Of a DNA stretch of 64,000 nucleotides, positions 42,690 to 58,403 are shown in pieces; within the stretch, counting starts at the first letter, position 1; every line of letters starts with the position of its first letter. The notes beneath the pieces were generated by a model. That model ran no database searches. It was not told the origin of the DNA and saw only the letters and a list, made by a program, of their open reading frames with translations. A program made the position numbers and the translations under genes. Source of the stretch: Aggregicoccus sp. 17bor-14 (lineage in GTDB: Bacteria; Myxococcota; Myxococcia; Myxococcales; Myxococcaceae); contig NZ_VJZZ01000014.1 in the NCBI RefSeq assembly GCF_009659535.1, positions 104,562 through 168,561 on the forward strand. The letters are read 5' to 3'.

Positions 42690-44725
42690 GCCTCACCCTG
42701 CTCTTCATCGAGGACGACCGGGACCTGCAGAGCCTGGTCACCCGCTTCCTGCAGGAGCGCGGCGTGCGCGTGGAGGTCGCACGCACCGCGGCCGAGGCGC
42801 GCGTCGTGCTCGCGCGGGTGCGCCTGGACGCGGCCGTGGTGGACGGCCTGCTGCCGGACATGACCGGCGCGGACTTCATCGCCGAGCTGCGCACCACCCA
42901 CCCCGAGCTGCCGGTGCTCTTCGCGAGCGCCTTCTGGCGCGACCTGAAGAGCTACGAGCTGCTCACCCGCCAGCTCAAGGTGCAGCGCGTGCTGCACAAG
43001 CCCTACAGCCCGGGCGAGCTGTGGATGTGGGTGCAGGAGCTGCTGGGCGAGCGCGCGCCGGCGGCCGTTGCGCCCGAGGAGCCGCCCGCCCCCGCGGCGG
43101 ACGGGGGCCTCGCCCAGGCGCTCGCCGCGCTCACGGCCGAGTACGGCGCCGCGCTGCCCGAGCGCTTCTCGGCGCTGCGCGCGGCCGTGGAGCGCGCGCG
43201 CTCGGGCGGGGGCGGCGAGGCGCTGCGCGAGGCGCTGGTGCTGGTGCACAAGCTGCACGGCACCGCGGGCTCCTACGGCTTCGACCGGGTGAGCGCGGTG
43301 GCCGGGCGGCTCGAGGCGCTGCTGCGCCGCGTCCCGGAGGGCGCAGGCGGCAGCGGTGGGACCGAGGACGCGTGGCGCGAGGCGGAGGGGCTGCTGCAAG
43401 AGCTGGTGCGCGTGGGCACGCCCGACGCGGACACGGGCATGGGCGCAGGCACCGGGGGGGAGCGGGACGTGCTGGGCGCGGTGCTGGTGGTGGACGACGA
43501 CGAGCCGCTGCTGCAGGCCGCGGCGCGGCTCGCGGCGGGCCACCAGGTGCGCCTGGTGATCGCGCGCAGCGCGGAGGAGGCGCTGGAGGCGGCGCGCCGC
43601 GGCTGGCTGGACGGGGCGCTGGTGCACGCGCACCTGGGCCAGCCGGGCGGCGGCTTCGCGGTGGCCCAGCGGCTGCGCAGCCAGGACGGCCTGGCGAGCC
43701 TGCCGCTCGCCTTCTACGCGGACGGCGCCGCGCTGCAGGACCGGGTGGCGGCGGCGCACGCGGGCGGCAGCCTCTTCCTGCCCCGCCCCTTCAGCGCGGC
43801 CGAGCTGGTCTCCGCGGTGGAGCGCTTCGTCTCCGCGCGCCGCCCCGACAAGGCGCGCATCGTGGTGCTGGACGACGACGCGGACGCCACGCGCGTGCTC
43901 ACCGGCGCGCTGCAGGCCGACGGGCACGAGGTGAGCGCGCTGAGCAACCCCCACCGCCTCCTGGAGATGCTCAGCGGCCTGCGCCCGGACCTGCTGCTGA
44001 TGGACGTGATGATGCCGGGGCTGGGCGGGCTGGACCTCTGCAAGATCCTGCGCTCCATGCCCGAGTGGCAGGAGCTGCCCATCCTGCTCGTCACCGCGCA
44101 GACGGACGTGGCCTTCCGCGTGGCGGCCTTCCAGGCGGGCGCGGACGACTACCTGGCGAAGCCCGTGCTGCGCGAGGAGCTGCTCGCGCGCGTGCGCGGC
44201 CGGCTGGAGCGCGCGCGGCTCGCCCGCGAGCTGCGCGAGCGCGACGCGCTCACCGGGCTCCCGCTGCGCCGCCCCTTCCTGGACACGCTGCGCGGCCGGC
44301 TCGCCGAGGCGGGCCGCAGCAACACCCCCGTGTCCCTGGCGCTCATCGACCTGGACCGCTTCAAGGCCATCAACGACACCTACGGCCACCTCTCCGGAGA
44401 CCAGGTGCTCGGGCGCTTCGGGCGCCTGCTCGCCGCGCGCTTCCGCAAGGAGGACGCGCGCGGGCGCTGGGGCGGCGAGGAGTTCGTGGTGGCGCTCTAT
44501 GGAGAAGGCCCCGAGCGCGCGCGGGACATCCTCGCGCGCAGCGGCGCGGAGTTCGCCCGGCTCGTCTTCGAGGGCGAGGGCGAGGCGCGCTTCAGCGCGA
44601 CCTTCAGCGCCGGCATCGCCACCTTCCCCGCGGACGGCGCCACCGCGGAGGACCTGCTGCGCGCGGCCGACGCGCGGCTCTACCGGGCCAAGGCGCTGGG
44701 CCGCAACCGGATCGAGATCGACTGA
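42686..44725 (+). CDS. REC-Hpt-REC-REC-GGDEF diguanylate cyclase, 679 aa
   Basis: A multi-domain phosphorelay and output protein. Receiver 1 has Asp53 (AVVDGLLPDMTG). An Hpt domain follows with His188 in LVHKLHGTAGSYGF. Receiver 2 (about 265-380) has lost its phosphoacceptor (His314 in ALVHAHLGQPGG) and has Arg for the usual Lys (LPRPFS), so it is probably inactive. Receiver 3 has Asp440 (LLLMDVMMPGLGG). The C-terminal cyclase has GGEEF (596-600) and an inhibitory RxxD site (587-590) at the right spacing. It should make cyclic di-GMP when receiver 3 is phosphorylated. Coupled to the kinase upstream by ATGA. Confidence 0.95.
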   Translation: MSLTLLFIEDDRDLQSLVTRFLQERGVRVEVARTAAEARVVLARVRLDAAVVDGLLPDMTGADFIAELRTTHPELPVLFASAFWRDLKSYELLTRQLKVQRVLHKPYSPGELWMWVQELLGERAPAAVAPEEPPAPAADGGLAQALAALTAEYGAALPERFSALRAAVERARSGGGGEALREALVLVHKLHGTAGSYGFDRVSAVAGRLEALLRRVPEGAGGSGGTEDAWREAEGLLQELVRVGTPDADTGMGAGTGGERDVLGAVLVVDDDEPLLQAAARLAAGHQVRLVIARSAEEALEAARRGWLDGALVHAHLGQPGGGFAVAQRLRSQDGLASLPLAFYADGAALQDRVAAAHAGGSLFLPRPFSAAELVSAVERFVSARRPDKARIVVLDDDADATRVLTGALQADGHEVSALSNPHRLLEMLSGLRPDLLLMDVMMPGLGGLDLCKILRSMPEWQELPILLVTAQTDVAFRVAAFQAGADDYLAKPVLREELLARVRGRLERARLARELRERDALTGLPLRRPFLDTLRGRLAEAGRSNTPVSLALIDLDRFKAINDTYGHLSGDQVLGRFGRLLAARFRKEDARGRWGGEEFVVALYGEGPERARDILARSGAEFARLVFEGEGEARFSATFSAGIATFPADGATAEDLLRAADARLYRAKALGRNRIEID

Positions 44726-44728
44726 GCG

Positions 44729-46195
44729 ATGCGCGAGGCCGCTCCACCCCCAGGCGACGCGCGCGAGCTGCGCGAGCTGCGCACCTTCTTCGACAACGCC
44801 TTCGTCGGCGTGACGAGCGCGGACGCCGAGGGGCGCCTGCTGCGCTTCAACGCCGCCTTCGCGCGGCTGCTGGGCTACGGGCCCGGGGAGGAGGGGGAGC
44901 TGCTGGGCCGCACGCTCGCGAGCCTCAGCCACCCGGACGAGCCGCACGCGCTGCTGCTGCCGCGGCTGCTCGCGGGCGAGGCCGAGGGCCTGCGCGTGGA
45001 GAAGCGCTACCGGCGGCGCGACGGCAGCTGGGTGTGGGCGCGCGTCTCCGCCTCGCTCGCGCCCGCGGGGCCCGGCGAGCCCCGCGTCACCGTGGGCGTG
45101 GTGGAGGACATCACCGAGGAGCGGCGCACCCGCGAGGCGCTGCGCGAGAGCGAGGCGCGGCTGCGGCTGCTGGGAGAGGCCTCCTTCGAGGGCATCGTCG
45201 TCAGCATGGGCGGCTACATCCGCGACACCTCCCCGGTCTTCGACCAGATGTTCGGCTACGCGCCCGGCGAGCCCCTGGGCCTGCCCATCACCGCCATGGT
45301 GGTGCCCGAGGAGCAGGAGCGGGTGGCGACGCTCGCGCGCGCGGACACGCGCGAGGCGTACGAGACGGTGGGCGTGCGCAAGGACGGCACGCGCTTCGCG
45401 CTCGAGGTGCGCGGCCGCTCGCTGGAGCTGGGCGGTCGCACCGCGCGGCTCGCGGCGCTGCGCGACGTGAGCGAGCGCAAGCGCGCCGAGACGCTCAAGG
45501 ACCAGCTCATCAGCACCGCGAGCCACGAGCTGCGCAGCCCGCTCACCGCCATCCGCGGCTCGCTGCAGCTGCTCTCGGGGCTGGGCGGCATCGGGGCGCT
45601 GGGCCCGCAGGAGCGCGAGCTGCTGGAGATGGCCCAGCGCAACACCAGCCGCCTGCTGCGCCTGGTGAACGGCGTGCTGGACGTGGAGCGGCTGGAGAGC
45701 GGCGCCACCCTGCTCGAGCGCCACGCGGTGCCCGCGCGAGAGGTCGTCTCCGCCGCGCTCGAGCTCACCCGCGCCTCCGCGGACGCCGCGGGCATCCGCC
45801 TGGAGGTGGAGCCGAGCAGCGCCGTGGCCTGGGCGGACCCGGACCGCCTCACCCAGGTGCTGGTGAACCTGCTGGCCAACGCGGTGAAGTTCTCCCCCGC
45901 CGGCAGCACCGTGCGCCTGGGCACCGTGCAGGAGAGCGAGCGCGTGCGCTTCTGGGTGCAGGACGCAGGGCGCGGCATCCCCGCGGACCGCCTGGAGAGC
46001 ATCTTCGAGCGCTTCGTGCAGGTGGACGCCTCGGACGCGCGCGAGAAGGGCGGCAGCGGGCTGGGGCTCGCCATCGCGCGCGCCATCGTGCACCAGCACG
46101 AGGGGCGCATCTGGGTGGTGAGCGCCGTGGGCGAGGGCAGCACCTTCCACTTCACGGTGCCCACCGCCGCGAGCGCGCTCGCCCGCTCCGGCTAG
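44729..46195 (+). CDS. PAS-PAS sensor histidine kinase, 488 aa
   Basis: A soluble sensor kinase. PAS 1 (about residues 16-130: FFDNAFVGVTSADAEGRLLR, PAC VTVGVVEDITEERR) and PAS 2 (about 140-250: MFGYAPGEPLGLPITAMVVP, LRDVSERKR) precede the phosphoacceptor helix with His266 in ASHELRSPLTAI and an ATPase domain (GGSGLGLAIARAIVHQHEGR). There is no receiver or membrane helix. The ATG lies three bases after the stop of the cyclase gene, so they are co-transcribed. It probably feeds the Hpt or receivers of its neighbours. Confidence 0.94.
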   Translation: MREAAPPPGDARELRELRTFFDNAFVGVTSADAEGRLLRFNAAFARLLGYGPGEEGELLGRTLASLSHPDEPHALLLPRLLAGEAEGLRVEKRYRRRDGSWVWARVSASLAPAGPGEPRVTVGVVEDITEERRTREALRESEARLRLLGEASFEGIVVSMGGYIRDTSPVFDQMFGYAPGEPLGLPITAMVVPEEQERVATLARADTREAYETVGVRKDGTRFALEVRGRSLELGGRTARLAALRDVSERKRAETLKDQLISTASHELRSPLTAIRGSLQLLSGLGGIGALGPQERELLEMAQRNTSRLLRLVNGVLDVERLESGATLLERHAVPAREVVSAALELTRASADAAGIRLEVEPSSAVAWADPDRLTQVLVNLLANAVKFSPAGSTVRLGTVQESERVRFWVQDAGRGIPADRLESIFERFVQVDASDAREKGGSGLGLAIARAIVHQHEGRIWVVSAVGEGSTFHFTVPTAASALARSG

Positions 46196-46502
46196 CAGGC
46201 CGCCAGGTGAGCCCCCGCTAGGACATGGCGTGTGTCTCTCGTACGCCTGGAGGGCGGACAGTCGTTCACTGAACGGGGTCGCAGGCTGAAAAAAGGCGCG
46301 TGTTCGAATGTTCAGGCGCGGTGCGTGAGACTGCCCCTCCCAGAGGGAAGGCCCCCCTTCCCCCCTCCCCGACCCTGAAAAAATGACCTCACGCCGCGCG
46401 CGGCGAACGAAGCCCGGACACCCCCCGCGGGCCCACCGCGCACCCCCTGAGCTCTCTCCCCCTCCCGCTTCGAGCAGCACGACTCCTCAAGGAGCCTCCC
46501 CC
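46196..46502. other. 307-base gap inside the signalling block
   Basis: No gene is supported. It contains a CGTTCA-C-TGAACG palindrome (46263-46275), an AAAAAA tract, and a GGGAAGG/CCTTCCC hairpin (46345-46362). It probably ends the first signalling operon and holds the promoter of the poly-HAMP kinase gene. An in-frame ATG at 46383 would extend that gene into this gap. Confidence 0.55.
46345..46362. terminator. Small hairpin in the signalling block gap
   Basis: GGGAAGG and CCTTCCC form a 7-bp stem around CCCC, 150 bases after the PAS kinase gene. It is a weak terminator candidate. Confidence 0.3.
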
Positions 46503-53864
<7,362 letters not shown>

Positions 53865-53876
53865 TTGCCCTCTCCC

Positions 53877-55901
53877 GTGACGGACAGCTCGCTCGCGAGG
53901 ACCGCCGTCCCGCCCGACTCCGGCCCCCAGGCGGGGGACGGGGCGGTGGCGGCGCGCGTGCTGCTGGTCGACGACAGCCCGGCGAATCTGCTCGCGCTCT
54001 CGGCGGTGCTCGAGCCGCTGGGGGTGCAGCTGGAGACGGCCGCCAACGGGCTGGAGGCGCTGCGCCTGCTGCTGCACCAGGACTTCGCGGTGGTGGTGCT
54101 GGATGTGCACATGCCGGGCGGGGTGAGCGGCTTCGAGGTGGCGCGCCTGCTGCGCGAGCGCGAGCGCACCCGGCACCTGCCGCTCATCTTCGTCACCGGC
54201 AAGGAGCTCGCGCCGGAGTCGGTGGCGCAGGGCTACACGCACGGCGCGGTGGACTACCTGCTCAAGCCGGTGGACCCGCACGCGCTGCGCTCGAAGGTGT
54301 CCGTCTTCGTGGACCTGTACCGGGCGCGCGAGGAGGTGCGCCGCCAGGCCGAGGTCATCCAGCGCCAGGAGCGCGCACTCGCCGAGGCGCTCAAGGCGGA
54401 GCTGCACCAGAGCGAGGCGCTGTTCCGCTCCTTCTTCGGCGGCGCCGGCGTGCCCCTGGTGCAGGCGGAGCCGGCCACCGGGCGCATGCTCGCGGTGAAC
54501 GCCGCCTTCTGCCGCGCGCTGGGCTACCGCGAGGAGGAGCTGGTGGGCCGCGCCATCTGGGAGCTGAGCCCGCCGGAGGCGCGCGCGCAGGACCAGCAGC
54601 GCTTCGAGCGGCTCGCCCGCGAGGAGATTCCCGCCTACTCCGCCGAGAAGCGCTACCTGCGCAAGGACGGCAGCGCGTGGTGGGGCGAGGTGACGGCGAA
54701 CCTGCTGCGAGACCCCGAGGGGCGCGTCACGCGCGTGGCCGCCGTGGTGCAGGACCTCACCGAGCGCAAGGCGGCCGAGGCGGCGCGCGAGGAGGGCGAG
54801 CGGCAGCTGCGCCTGCTCACGGACGCGCTGCCGGTGGTGGTGGCCTTCATCGACGCGGAGCAGCGCTACCGGCTCGCCAACCGCACCTACGAGGCCTGGT
54901 TCGGGCTGGACCCGGCGTCCCTCATCGGCCGCACCATGCAGGAGGTGCTCGGGGACGAGGTCTACCTGCGCGTGCGCCACCACATCGAGGCGGCGCTGCG
55001 GGGCGAGCCTCAGCTGTACGAGCAGGAGCTGCCCTACCGCCAGGGCTCGCGCACGGTGCGCGCGATGTACATCCCGCACCGCACCCCCACCGGCGCGGTG
55101 GAGGGCTTCTTCGTGCTGGTGACGGACATCTCCGAGCAGGCGCGCCACGCGAAGGAGCGCACGCGGCTGCTGGAGGAGGCGCAGGCGGGCGTACGGCTGC
55201 GCGACGAGTTCCTCAGCGTGGCGAGCCACGAGCTGCGCACGCCCGTCACCTCCCTGCAGCTGCAGCTGCAGCTGCTCGCCCGCGCGCTCGTCGCAGGCTC
55301 GCCCGAGGCCGAGCGGCTGGGCACCGCGCAGCGCCAGGTGGCGCGCCTCGCGGCGCTCATCGGCAGCCTGCTGGACGTGAGCCGCATCGCCGGGGGAAGG
55401 CTCGAATTGCAGCGCGCCCCCGCGGACCTCTCGGCCCTGGTGCGCGAGGCGCTCGAGCGGCTCGCCCCCGTGTTCGCGGAGGCCGGCTGCCCGGTGGAGC
55501 TGCAGCTGCCGCCCGGGCCCGTGCAGGGCCTCTGGGACGTGCAGCGCGTGGACCAGGTGCTGGTGAACCTGCTCTCCAACGCGGCGAAGTACGGCGCGGG
55601 CAGCCCCGTGCAGGTGCGCATCGACCGGGTGGGCGAGTGCGAGGCGGAGCGGGTGCGCGTGAGCGTGACGGACGGGGGCATCGGCATCGCGCCCGAGGTG
55701 CTGCCGCGCCTCTTCGGCCGCTTCGAGCGCGGCGTCTCCGACCGGAACTACGGAGGCCTGGGCCTGGGGCTCTACATCAGCCGCCAGCTCGCCGAGGCCA
55801 TGGGCGGGAGCATCGCCGTGCAGAGCGAGGCGGGCAGGGGCTCCACCTTCACCCTGGAGCTTCCGCTGGGGTTGCCGCCGGAGGTGCCGGAGCGTGCCTG
55901 A
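53877..55901 (+). CDS. REC-PAS-PAS histidine kinase, 674 aa
   Basis: A soluble kinase with an N-terminal receiver: VLLVDDSPANLLALSAVLEP, Asp76 in VVVLDVHMPGG, and Lys in LLKPVDP. Two PAS domains follow (about 180-305, with PAC VAAVVQDLTERKAAE, and 310-425, ending VTDISEQA), then His451 in ASHELRTPV and an ATPase domain (GGLGLGLYISRQLAEAMGGS). The start is uncertain: TTG 53865 directly abuts the previous stop, while GTG 53877 gives a more usual initiation codon. Coupled to the poly-HAMP kinase gene. Its end overlaps the next gene by eight bases. Confidence 0.92.
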   Translation: MTDSSLARTAVPPDSGPQAGDGAVAARVLLVDDSPANLLALSAVLEPLGVQLETAANGLEALRLLLHQDFAVVVLDVHMPGGVSGFEVARLLRERERTRHLPLIFVTGKELAPESVAQGYTHGAVDYLLKPVDPHALRSKVSVFVDLYRAREEVRRQAEVIQRQERALAEALKAELHQSEALFRSFFGGAGVPLVQAEPATGRMLAVNAAFCRALGYREEELVGRAIWELSPPEARAQDQQRFERLAREEIPAYSAEKRYLRKDGSAWWGEVTANLLRDPEGRVTRVAAVVQDLTERKAAEAAREEGERQLRLLTDALPVVVAFIDAEQRYRLANRTYEAWFGLDPASLIGRTMQEVLGDEVYLRVRHHIEAALRGEPQLYEQELPYRQGSRTVRAMYIPHRTPTGAVEGFFVLVTDISEQARHAKERTRLLEEAQAGVRLRDEFLSVASHELRTPVTSLQLQLQLLARALVAGSPEAERLGTAQRQVARLAALIGSLLDVSRIAGGRLELQRAPADLSALVREALERLAPVFAEAGCPVELQLPPGPVQGLWDVQRVDQVLVNLLSNAAKYGAGSPVQVRIDRVGECEAERVRVSVTDGGIGIAPEVLPRLFGRFERGVSDRNYGGLGLGLYISRQLAEAMGGSIAVQSEAGRGSTFTLELPLGLPPEVPERA

Positions 55902-57006
55902 GGGCCTGCGCAACATCCGCCTGCCGCACACCCCGCGCGTGGGAGCGCGGGGCGCCTACGCCTTCGCCCTCGCCGCGCCGCTCTGCGCGCTGGCCGGGCA
56001 GCTGCTGCTGGGCCCCGCCGTGTACACGGTCCCCTTCACCCTCTTCTTCCTCGCGGTGGCGGCGGCCTCGTGGGTGGGCGGCTTGCGGCCGGGGCTGGTC
56101 GCCATGGTGCTCAGCGCCGCGCTGGGCGACTACTTCTTCCTCACGCCCGTCACCTCCTTCGGGCTCACCCTGCGGGCGCTGCTGCCGCTGGGGCTCTTCC
56201 TCACGGTGTCCACCCTGCTGTGCCTGCTCAACGCGAGCCTGCGCGGGCGCGACCGCGAGCGCGACGCGCTGCTCGCCCAGGCGCGCGCCGCGGTGGTGCT
56301 GCGCGACGAGTTCCTCCAGGTGGCGGCGCACGAGCTGCGCACCCCGCTCACCGCGCTGCGCCTGCAGCTGCGCAGCCTCGCGCGCGGGATGGAGGAGGAC
56401 GCGCACGGCGCGGGGCGGGTGGCGGCCGCCGAGCGCTCCGCGCTGCGGCTGCAGGCGCTGGTGGAGAGCCTGCTGGACGTGGCGCGCCTGGAGTCCGGGC
56501 GCCTGGAGCTCGCCGCGAGCCGGCTGGAGCTGGGGCCCCTGCTGAAGGACGTGCTCGCGCGGCTCGAGCCCCTGTTCACCGAGGCGGGCAGCAGCGTGCG
56601 GCTCTCGCTGCCCGCGGAGCCGCTCGAGGGGGTGTGGGACGCGGCGCGCGTGGAGCAGGTGCTGGTGAACCTGCTCGCCAACGCGGCGAAGTACGGCGCG
56701 GGCCGCCCGGTGCACGTGGGCGTGCGGCGCGAGGGCCTGCGGGCGCTGGTGACGGTGCGCGACGAGGGGCCGGGCATCTCGCCCGAGGTGCTGCCGCGCC
56801 TCTTCGGCCGCTTCGAGCGCGGGGTGCCGGTGCGCCACTACGGGGGCCTGGGCCTCGGGCTCCACATCAGCCGCCAGCTGGTGGAGGCCATGGGCGGCAG
56901 CCTCGAGGCGCACAGCGTCCCCGGACAGGGCGCCACCTTCACCGTGGCGCTGCCGCTCGAGCCGCTCGCGGCCACCGGCTCGCACAGCGTGCTCGCCGGC
57001 GGCTAG
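55894..57006 (+). CDS. Membrane histidine kinase with DUF4118-like sensor, 370 aa
   Basis: Residues about 20-115 contain three or four membrane helices resembling the KdpD-type DUF4118 module (VPFTLFFLAVAAASWVGGLR, then LGDYFFLTPVTSFGLTLRAL). After a short linker come His146 in AAHELRTPL and an ATPase domain (GGLGLGLHISRQLVEAMGGS). The kinase core is nearly the same as that of the preceding gene (EVLPRLFGRFERGV in both), indicating duplication. The GTG start overlaps the upstream stop by eight bases. No cognate receiver follows in the operon. Confidence 0.92.
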   Translation: MPEGLRNIRLPHTPRVGARGAYAFALAAPLCALAGQLLLGPAVYTVPFTLFFLAVAAASWVGGLRPGLVAMVLSAALGDYFFLTPVTSFGLTLRALLPLGLFLTVSTLLCLLNASLRGRDRERDALLAQARAAVVLRDEFLQVAAHELRTPLTALRLQLRSLARGMEEDAHGAGRVAAAERSALRLQALVESLLDVARLESGRLELAASRLELGPLLKDVLARLEPLFTEAGSSVRLSLPAEPLEGVWDAARVEQVLVNLLANAAKYGAGRPVHVGVRREGLRALVTVRDEGPGISPEVLPRLFGRFERGVPVRHYGGLGLGLHISRQLVEAMGGSLEAHSVPGQGATFTVALPLEPLAATGSHSVLAGG

Positions 57007-57022
57007 GGGCGCGCGCGGCCCC

Positions 57023-58297
57023 TCAGGCCGAGAGCGGCAGGCCCGGGTCCGCGCTGCCAGTGCCCGCGCAGGGGCTCGCCTCGCTCGCCGGGAGCTCGGC
57101 GCAGGGAAGGCACACGCGGAAGGTGGTGCCCTCCTGCGCGCTGGAGCGCACCTGCAGGCTGCCCGCGTGCGCGCGCACGATCTCCTTCGCGATGTAGAGC
57201 CCGAGCCCCAGGCTCTTCTTCACCGTGGCCTCCGTCTGCTCGCCGAGCCGGAAGGGCTCGAAGAGCTGCGGCAGCAGCGCGGGCGCGATGGGGTCTCCGC
57301 CGTTGTGCACCTCGAGCAGCGCGGTGCCGCCCACCCCGGGCTCCAGCCGCACCCGCACGGCGCCGTCCGCAGGGCTGTACTTGAGCGCGTTGTCCACCAG
57401 GTTCGCGAGCACCTGGGCGAGCCGGTCGAAGTCCCACGCGCCCCGCAGGGGCGCCGCCGGCAGCTCCGCCACCAGCGCGCGCGCCGGGTGCGAGGCGTGG
57501 AACTCGTCCATCACCCGCTGCACCAGCTCGCGCAGGTCGCCCTCGCTGCGCACCACCGGCAGCCCGCCGCCGATGCGCGCGCGGGTGAAGTCCAGCAGCA
57601 GCGCGACGATCTGCTCGATGCGCTCGCCGCAGCGCTCCACCCGCTCGAAGGCCTTCTGCTGCGCAGGGGCGAGCGGCGCCGCGCCCAGCTGCGTCTTCGC
57701 GGTGGCGAGGATGGCGGAGAGGGGGTTGCGGATGTCGTGCCCCACGATCGCCACCAGCTGCTGCTCCAGCTCGGCCGCGCGCGTGAGCTCCGCCTCGTGG
57801 CGGCGCCGCTCGGCGAGCTCCGCCGCCTGGCGCTCGAGCGCGCGCCCGCGCTGGAACAGGTCCACGAACACCTGCACCTTGGAGCGCAGGATCTCCGGGT
57901 CCACCGGCTTGAGCAGGTAGTCCACCGCGCCCTGGCGGTAGCCCTTCATCACGTGCGCCGCCTCGCGGCTGAGCGCGGTGACGAAGATGATGGGGATGTG
58001 GCGCGTGCGCTCGCGCGAGCGGATGAGCGCGGCCGTCTCCAGGCCGTCCAGCCCCGGCATCTGCACGTCCATCACGATGAGCGCGAAGTCGCCCTGCAGC
58101 AGGTGCTTCAGCGCCTCGGCGCCCGAGTGCGCGAGCACCAGCTCCTGGCCCAGCGGCTCGAGCACCGCCTGCATCGCCAGCAGGTTGCTCGGCACGTCGT
58201 CCACCACCAGGATGCGCGCGCGCGGCAGCGGGGCGGCGTTCGCCGCGTCGCCCGGCAGCGTCAGGTCCGGCCACAGGCGGGAGAGCGTGTTGGGCAC
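57023..58297 (-). CDS. Receiver-histidine kinase, 424 aa
   Basis: An N-terminal receiver (VVDDVPSNLLAMQAVLEPLG, Asp77 in IVMDVQMPGLDG, Lys130 in LLKPVDP) is joined by a coiled coil to a kinase core with His187 in VGHDIRNPLSAI and an ATPase domain (SLGLGLYIAKEIVRAHAG). There is no sensor domain, so its input is probably phosphorylation of the receiver. The receiver closely resembles that of the plus-strand REC-PAS-PAS kinase, and the kinase core resembles the kinase at 17.2 kb. The start is a GTG. It is convergent with the signalling operon. Confidence 0.93.
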   Translation of the reverse strand: MPNTLSRLWPDLTLPGDAANAAPLPRARILVVDDVPSNLLAMQAVLEPLGQELVLAHSGAEALKHLLQGDFALIVMDVQMPGLDGLETAALIRSRERTRHIPIIFVTALSREAAHVMKGYRQGAVDYLLKPVDPEILRSKVQVFVDLFQRGRALERQAAELAERRRHEAELTRAAELEQQLVAIVGHDIRNPLSAILATAKTQLGAAPLAPAQQKAFERVERCGERIEQIVALLLDFTRARIGGGLPVVRSEGDLRELVQRVMDEFHASHPARALVAELPAAPLRGAWDFDRLAQVLANLVDNALKYSPADGAVRVRLEPGVGGTALLEVHNGGDPIAPALLPQLFEPFRLGEQTEATVKKSLGLGLYIAKEIVRAHAGSLQVRSSAQEGTTFRVCLPCAELPASEASPCAGTGSADPGLPLSA

Positions 58298-58403
58298 CTT
58301 GGGGATTCCATCCTCTCGGGGTGAAGGGGGCCGGGAGAAACCCCACCCCTGCCCACACCCTTCCCGAGAGGACGCCGCACCCGCGGGCCCGCCTGCCCGC
58401 CTG

